DNA of 18,390 nt, from positions 1 through 18,390 of the forward strand of contig JAWVZU010000043.1 of the NCBI GenBank assembly GCA_033722075.1, written 5' to 3'. Below the pieces are notes generated by a model. It was not told the DNA's origin, made no database searches, and saw only the letters and a list, made by a program, of their open reading frames with translations. Position 1 is the stretch's first letter. The number at the start of each line of letters is the position of its first letter. The position numbers and the translations under genes are program-made. Positions 14,529 to 18,390 of the stretch are shown in pieces. This DNA comes from JAWVZU01 sp033722075 (lineage in GTDB: Bacteria; Pseudomonadota; Gammaproteobacteria; Xanthomonadales; SZUA-38).

Positions 14529-15079
14529 GACGCCTCGAATCGGCTGTATTTGATCAGCCGCTCCAGGTCGTCCTTCATCGCCGAGGCATCGAAGTCGCGG
14601 GGAAAGGACATCATCAGGTTGCCCAGGGGATCGATGAGAACCACCGAACCGGATTCATGGTTCAACTCGGCAAGAAAGGCCCGCCAGACACCCCCATCGG
14701 CGATTACCTCAACATGCGCCGGCAGATCGGTCGGCGTTGCGGCATCCAGCACAAGCACCGGCGCGAGGGATTCGCCGTGCCGACCCAGCGCCCGATCGAT
14801 ACGCTCGAAATGATCGATGTCACGAGTGCACTTCGCGGAACATTCGGGGAAAGCGGCCAGGAGGATCCACTGGTCCGCCGGCAGCAGCTCCCGCAACCCC
14901 GCCGGGACCGCGACCACGGGGGTGATCAGTTCCCCGTAATTCTTGGTGGGCTCCGGCTGCCATTCCACCCAGCGGCTGTTCATGACGATGGCCACGAGAA
15001 CCGGCGCGAGAAACAGCACGAACAGGACCACCAGCACCAGGCGGGGATTCAATGTCGATTGGCGGGTTGATTCGTTCAT
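14525..15079 (-). CDS. SCO-like thioredoxin-fold protein of oxidase assembly
   Basis: 184 residues. The start is the ATG at 15079, which overlaps the SURF1 stop (ATGA) and gives a normal signal-anchor helix (about 12-33). The rest would face the periplasm. WILLAAFPECSAKC contains a CxxxC pair, C80 and C84, and a later histidine, H141 in LNHESGSVVLIDPLGN, sits where SCO1/SenC proteins keep their copper-binding histidine (their consensus is near HSAxxYLIDPxG). This suggests a copper or thiol role in building the Cu(A) or Cu(B) site. Overall similarity to classical SCO is low and the usual CP after the second cysteine is missing (CT here), so it may be a divergent SCO or a related thioredoxin-fold protein. 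As I remember, Pseudomonas has an uncharacterised gene in the same position. Confidence 0.78.
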   Translation of the reverse strand: MNESTRQSTLNPRLVLVVLFVLFLAPVLVAIVMNSRWVEWQPEPTKNYGELITPVVAVPAGLRELLPADQWILLAAFPECSAKCTRDIDHFERIDRALGRHGESLAPVLVLDAATPTDLPAHVEVIADGGVWRAFLAELNHESGSVVLIDPLGNLMMSFPRDFDASAMKDDLERLIKYSRFEAS

Positions 15080-15768
15080 CGGCTTCGCTTTCGCCACTGC
15101 ATGATCAAGATGATGACCAGCACTGCCGCGGCCAGGGAAAACCACTGGAACGCATAGGCCTGATGTCGCTCGGGCGGCATCAGCGCCGGTCGCCAGTCTC
15201 GAACAAACTCGGGGTGTTGGTCGGTGGCCAGCAATATCTGGGGCGCGAGCTGCAAATTCAAGCGTTCTTCCAGCGCAGGCAGCTCGAGGTACGGCACCCG
15301 CAACACACCGGACTCGGGCAACCCGTCACCAAGCCGGACGCCGACCGGCGGCGGGTTGGTCAGCAGTCCGCGAACCGGGCGCCCGTCGGACGGGTATTCG
15401 ACAACGGGCAACTCGCGCCGCGGCCCGATGGGCCGCCATCCGAGGTTGACCAGGACAGCCGGTCCCTCGGCCGCGGTTTCGAACACCACATAGACATGCA
15501 CGCCCGGCCGGCCTTCGTAGGTCCGGTTGTCGAGGAAAACGGTCGGTCCGGTGAAGCGCCCTTCAAGGCGGACCGGCGTATAACGCGGATGGGGCCGGTA
15601 GCGGTCCAGGACCATCGGAGATTGCTCGAGACCCTGCTCGAAGGCGGCGAAGAGCTGAGCCTTCTGCGCCCCACGGTCCAGTTGCCAGAATCCCAGGCGC
15701 AGGAACAGGGCAATCAACAGCCCTCCGGCGACCAGAGGGATGATCTTCAGCAACACTCGACGGTTCAT
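15076..15768 (-). CDS. surf1: SURF1 family oxidase assembly protein
   Basis: 230 residues, inner-membrane protein that helps insert heme A into subunit I. Two transmembrane helices at the ends (about 8-25 and 205-224) enclose a periplasmic domain, the standard SURF1 layout. Signatures: LGFWQLDRGAQK near the start, LDNRTYEGRPGVHVY, VLVNLGWRPI (the family often has NRGW) and HQAYAFQWFSLA before the last helix. The ATG at 15768 is 42 bases from the divergent GTG of the DUF2909 gene, with only a distant AAGGG as ribosome site. It heads the overlap chain with the SCO-like gene, ctaA, ctaB, argS and the SPOR gene. I see no good promoter of its own in the short gap. Confidence 0.94.
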   Translation of the reverse strand: MNRRVLLKIIPLVAGGLLIALFLRLGFWQLDRGAQKAQLFAAFEQGLEQSPMVLDRYRPHPRYTPVRLEGRFTGPTVFLDNRTYEGRPGVHVYVVFETAAEGPAVLVNLGWRPIGPRRELPVVEYPSDGRPVRGLLTNPPPVGVRLGDGLPESGVLRVPYLELPALEERLNLQLAPQILLATDQHPEFVRDWRPALMPPERHQAYAFQWFSLAAAVLVIILIMQWRKRSR

Positions 15769-15778
15769 CGGTTATACT
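15750..15778 (+). promoter_or_regulatory. candidate promoter for the DUF2909 gene
   Basis: TATACT (15773-15778) matches five of six -10 positions and would start transcription about 26 bases before the GTG at 15811. The best -35 at a 17-base spacing is the poor GCAACA (15750-15755). It overlaps the first codons of SURF1 on the other strand. Confidence 0.35.
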
Positions 15779-15810
15779 CGCCGCCCTTTTCGCCGACAGC
15801 CAACCCTACC

Positions 15811-16062
15811 GTGCTAACCACTATCGTCATCGTCCTGTTCCTGCTGGTGATCGTCTACAACCTGGCCGCGGGTCTGGTCTACATGCTCAAGGATCAGGGC
15901 AAGTCGGACCGCACGCTCCGGTCCCTGACCTGGCGGATCGGGCTCTCGGTGGTGCTCTTTCTGTTGCTCGTGCTGGGCAAGATGACCGGCATCCTGACGG
16001 GCAACCCGGATCCGATAACCGGACAGCGCCCCGCTGCCGAGCAGCCGCGGGACCAGCCCTGA
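15811..16062 (+). CDS. DUF2909 twin-transmembrane protein
   Basis: 83 residues, function unknown. Two hydrophobic helices (about 2-24 and 42-62) flank a short basic loop with the family pattern VYMLKDQGKSDRTLRSLTWR, then KMTGIL and a polar tail. DUF2909 proteins regularly lie between the subunit III gene and SURF1 in gammaproteobacterial aa3 clusters, so a role in oxidase assembly or stability is a reasonable inference without proof. It is the only plus-strand gene in the oxidase block: divergent from SURF1 and convergent with ctaE, whose stop is 27 bases away. The start is GTG with no visible Shine-Dalgarno; it was chosen because it gives the family length and directly precedes the first helix. 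Confidence 0.85.
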   Translation: MLTTIVIVLFLLVIVYNLAAGLVYMLKDQGKSDRTLRSLTWRIGLSVVLFLLLVLGKMTGILTGNPDPITGQRPAAEQPRDQP

Positions 16063-16089
16063 GCTAGGAGAGTATCGTTGCGCCTGTGG

Positions 16090-16959
16090 CTACAGGATGT
16101 AGACGAATACGAACAGACCCAGCCACACGACATCAACAAAGTGCCAGTACCAGGCGACCGCTTCGAAGCCGAAATGATGGTCCGGCGTGAAATGGCCCTT
16201 GGCCACCCGTAGCGTGATGATCGCGAGCATGATCGCGCCCACGGTGACATGCATGCCGTGAAACCCGGTCAGCATGAAGAAAGTCGAGCCGTAGATTCCC
16301 GTCGACAGCTTCAGGTTCAGGTCGCTGTAGGCGTGCACATACTCGTAGGCCTGCAGGAAAACGAACAGGAAACCCAAGGCCACGGTCGCCGCGAGCCAAA
16401 AGACCGTTGCCCTGCGTTGCGCCTTCTTCAGCGCATGGTGCGCCGCGGTTACGGTCACGCCGGAACTGAGCAGGATCAGGGTATTGATCAGCGGCAGATC
16501 AAAGGCCGGAATGGTCTGGAAAGCTCCGCCGATGGACTTCGGACCGTTGGTCGGCCAGCTGGCCTCGAAGCTGGGCCACAGGAACTGGGCGGTCGAAAGC
16601 CCCGAGCCCTCACCGCCGATCCAGGGCACGGCAAACTGCCGGGCATAGAACAAGGCACCGAAAAACGCCGCAAAGAACATGACCTCCGAGGCGATGAACC
16701 AGATCATCCCCATGCGGAAGGAGACATCGACCTGATCGCTGTAGGCCCCCGATTCGCTTTCAACGATGACGTTGCGGAACCAGCCGAACATCATGATGGC
16801 CACGATGGCAAAACCCCCGTACATCATCGCCGTCCAGAAGCCGCCACCCCCGTTCAGGTAGTTGGCCACTCCCACGACCAGCGCGGTCAGGCCCACCGAA
16901 CCGACGATGGGCCAGTGCGCGTGATGCGGTACGTAATATCCCCCAGTCGCATTTGCCAT
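16090..16959 (-). CDS. ctaE: cytochrome c oxidase subunit III
   Basis: 289 residues, core subunit of the aa3-type proton-pumping oxidase in the inner membrane. Seven hydrophobic helices are visible, with the glutamate-containing WFIASEVMFFAAFFGALFY, the HHAL segment after TVTAA, and the C-terminal signature FEAVAWYWHFVDVVWLGLF. No metal site is expected. GGAGAG lies about 8 bases before the ATG, and the ctaG stop is two bases upstream. It ends 27 bases from the convergent DUF2909 stop; a 5-bp stem at 16083-16096 is too weak to call a terminator. Subunit II (ctaC) would be expected beyond the right edge, upstream of ctaD. Confidence 0.97.
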   Translation of the reverse strand: MANATGGYYVPHHAHWPIVGSVGLTALVVGVANYLNGGGGFWTAMMYGGFAIVAIMMFGWFRNVIVESESGAYSDQVDVSFRMGMIWFIASEVMFFAAFFGALFYARQFAVPWIGGEGSGLSTAQFLWPSFEASWPTNGPKSIGGAFQTIPAFDLPLINTLILLSSGVTVTAAHHALKKAQRRATVFWLAATVALGFLFVFLQAYEYVHAYSDLNLKLSTGIYGSTFFMLTGFHGMHVTVGAIMLAIITLRVAKGHFTPDHHFGFEAVAWYWHFVDVVWLGLFVFVYIL

Positions 16960-16961
16960 GC

Positions 16962-17519
16962 TTACTCTCCGTTGGTCAGCTGCGCCGTCTGATCGCTGCG
17001 ATAGAAGCGGTAGGACAACGTCAACACCTTGATCTTTTCAGGCAGTTCTGGATCGATGATGAACCGGACCGGCATCTGCTGGGATTCTCCGCCTGCCAGC
17101 TGTTGCCGGTTGAAACAGAAACACTCGGTCTTGGCCATGTAGATCGACGCCTCGGCTGGTGCGATGCTCGGCACCGCGTGGCCGATCACGGCCTGGTCGT
17201 CCAGGTTCGCGGCAAAGAACGTCGTTTCCGTCAATTCCCCGACCCGGACCTTCATGAAATCCTGATCCGGCCGGAACTCCCAGGGGAGCTTGCTATCCAC
17301 GCTGGAATCGAACTGGATGGTGATCCAGCGCTCCTCGTCGCTCTCGTAGGTGGAGATGTCCTGGGTGATCTTTCCGCTGCCGCCTGAGCCAAGCTTGATG
17401 CCGAGGGCATCGCAGAAAACGCTGTAGAGCGGGACCAGAGCAAAGCCGAACCCGAACATGCCCACGGCCAGCCCGGTGAGCAGTAGGAAGAGCTTCTTGT
17501 TTGATGGGCTGGTATTCAT
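16962..17519 (-). CDS. ctaG: cytochrome c oxidase assembly protein CtaG/Cox11
   Basis: 185 residues, copper chaperone that delivers Cu to the Cu(B) centre of subunit I. One N-terminal membrane helix (about 10-32) anchors a periplasmic immunoglobulin-like domain. The copper cysteines are C133 and C135 in KTECFCFNRQ, with a further conserved C36 in YSVFCDALG just after the helix. Other family features are WEFRPDQDFMKVRVGE, IAPAEASIYMAK and PVRFIIDPELP. The ATG at 17519 overlaps the stop of the small ORF (ATGA), so translation is probably coupled. Assignment certain. Confidence 0.96.
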   Translation of the reverse strand: MNTSPSNKKLFLLLTGLAVGMFGFGFALVPLYSVFCDALGIKLGSGGSGKITQDISTYESDEERWITIQFDSSVDSKLPWEFRPDQDFMKVRVGELTETTFFAANLDDQAVIGHAVPSIAPAEASIYMAKTECFCFNRQQLAGGESQQMPVRFIIDPELPEKIKVLTLSYRFYRSDQTAQLTNGE

Positions 17520-17632
17520 TTCAGCAATGTCGAGACGATGAAGGTCAGGTAGACCCCGAACGCGATCGCGCCGACGATCCAGGCGGTACGGCGGCCGGCA
17601 GCGCGACGCTGGTCTTCATCGAGCGACATCAT
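17516..17632 (-). CDS. 38-residue membrane protein between ctaD and ctaG
   Basis: A short ORF starting MMSLDEDQRRAAGRRTAW, with one hydrophobic helix (about 18-37) ending IVSTLLK. Either ATG (17632 or 17629) could be used; both lie 2-5 bases past the ctaD stop, and TGAGA just upstream is a weak ribosome site. Its stop overlaps the ctaG start by four bases. The layout (charged start, single helix, this exact position) matches what is called cytochrome oxidase small assembly protein in other proteobacteria. The open frame continues upstream into ctaD to 17728, but that part is antiframe noise. Function is inferred from position only. Confidence 0.75.
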   Translation of the reverse strand: MMSLDEDQRRAAGRRTAWIVGAIAFGVYLTFIVSTLLK

Positions 17633-17634
17633 TC

Positions 17635-18390
17635 TCAGTGGGCGACGTCGCCATGCGCCAGATCGCCTTCCTTGATCTCCGGCGGCGTATCGAAGGTATG
17701 GTGCGGCGCCGGCGAGGGCACGGTCCACTCAAGGCCCTTTGCCCCTTCCCAGGAACGCGCCTCGGCTTTCTCGAGCTTGCGGTTGAACATGCAGTCGAAG
17801 ACCACCCAGGCGAACAGCAACTGGGACAAACCGAAGGCAAACCCGCCGATCGAGGACATCATGTTGAACTCGGCGAACTGCACCGAATAATCGGGAATGC
17901 GCCGCGGCATGCCCGCAAGACCGAGGAAGTGCTGCGGGAAGAACAATACGTTGACGCTGATCGTCGACGCCCAGAAATGGATCTTGCCGAGCTTCTCGTT
18001 ATACATGCGGCCGGTCCACTTCGGCAGCCAGTAGTAGACCGCCGCCATGATCGAGAATACCGCCCCGGTCACCAGCACATAGTGGAAGTGGGCCACCACG
18101 AAATAGGTGTCGTGATACTGGAAGTCGGCGGGCACGATGGCCAGCATCAGTCCTGAAAAGCCGCCGATCGTGAATAGGATCACGAAGCCGATGGCAAACA
18201 GCATCGGCGTCTCAAAGGTCATCGAGCCCTTCCACATGGTGGCCACCCAGTTGAAGACCTTCACCCCGGTGGGCACTGCAATCACCATCGTGGCGTACAT
18301 GAAGAACAGTTCCGCACCGAGCGGCATGCCGACGGTGAACATGTGGTGGGCCCAGACGATGAACGAGAGGAACGCGATCGAGGCCGTGGC
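17635..18390 (-). CDS. ctaD: cytochrome c oxidase subunit I (C-terminal part; 5' part beyond window edge)
   Basis: The last 251 codons are visible, open to base 18390. Catalytic subunit of the aa3-type oxidase. The visible part begins ATASIAFLSFIVWAHHMFTVG, where HH are Cu(B) ligands; HDTYFVVAHFHYVL supplies the heme a3 and heme a histidines. PKWTGRMYNEKLGKIHFW and FFPQHFLGLAGMPRRIPDY are standard, and the polar cytoplasmic tail ends LAHGDVAH. The covalent Tyr-His pair, the K-channel and the first heme a histidine lie outside the window. The small ORF begins 2-5 bases downstream. The sequence is that of an A-type oxidase rather than cbb3. Confidence 0.96.
   Translation of the reverse strand, partial: ATASIAFLSFIVWAHHMFTVGMPLGAELFFMYATMVIAVPTGVKVFNWVATMWKGSMTFETPMLFAIGFVILFTIGGFSGLMLAIVPADFQYHDTYFVVAHFHYVLVTGAVFSIMAAVYYWLPKWTGRMYNEKLGKIHFWASTISVNVLFFPQHFLGLAGMPRRIPDYSVQFAEFNMMSSIGGFAFGLSQLLFAWVVFDCMFNRKLEKAEARSWEGAKGLEWTVPSPAPHHTFDTPPEIKEGDLAHGDVAH

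Noticed and set aside
13575..14813. Plus-strand open frame (412 codons) opposite ctaA and the SCO-like gene
   Set aside because: Antisense to well-supported membrane proteins and without family resemblance.
16083..16096. CCTGT-GGCT-ACAGG stem at the end of ctaE
   Set aside because: Only 5 bp and overlapping the stop codon, with no T-run; not a credible terminator.
1..18390. CRISPR array, tRNA, rRNA, IS element or prophage
   Set aside because: No regularly spaced repeats, cloverleaf-like RNA, transposase or integrase coding sequence was recognised on either strand.

Overview
The window looks like chromosomal DNA of a GC-rich gammaproteobacterium (roughly two-thirds G+C by eye). Three things point that way: an aa3-type cytochrome c oxidase cluster in the order ctaD - small ORF - ctaG - ctaE - divergent DUF2909 gene - SURF1 - SCO-like gene - ctaA - ctaB, which I remember from Pseudomonas and relatives; argS followed by a SPOR-domain gene; and a secreted protein ending in IFRSGFE, a tail I associate from memory with Lysobacterales/Wenzhouxiangella-type bacteria. 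The genus assignment is inference. I saw no phage, IS element, CRISPR array, tRNA or rRNA.

Left part (1-5640, all minus strand): an rtcB RNA ligase gene cut by the left edge; a 712-residue exported protein with 22 mature cysteines, a helical middle, proline-rich linkers and three C-terminal repeats; a membrane diguanylate cyclase with an intact I-site; and spermidine synthase speE.

Middle (5641-9501, plus strand): a 339-base divergent region with palindromes, a membrane-anchored TolB/FlgO-like plus TPR protein, and an exported PQQ-type sugar dehydrogenase. A small DUF4870 membrane protein (minus) converges on the latter.

Right part (10131-18390): the respiratory block. From the right edge on the minus strand come the C-terminal part of subunit I (ctaD), a 38-residue membrane protein, the Cu(B) chaperone ctaG and subunit III (ctaE). 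A plus-strand DUF2909 gene interrupts. Then SURF1, a SCO-like thioredoxin-fold protein, heme A synthase (ctaA), heme O synthase (ctaB), argS and a SPOR protein follow as an unbroken chain of overlapping genes. Together they supply two core subunits, the copper delivery factors and the heme O to heme A pathway; arginyl-tRNA synthetase and a septal peptidoglycan-binding protein share the transcription unit.

Most of the window is ordinary core genome. The parts most worth a second look are the cysteine-rich repeat protein (1306-3444) with its near-identical DNA repeats, the small uncharacterised proteins inside the oxidase cluster, the overlap chain that includes a TTG start, and the palindrome-rich speE/TPR intergenic region. 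I found no convincing new multi-gene system.
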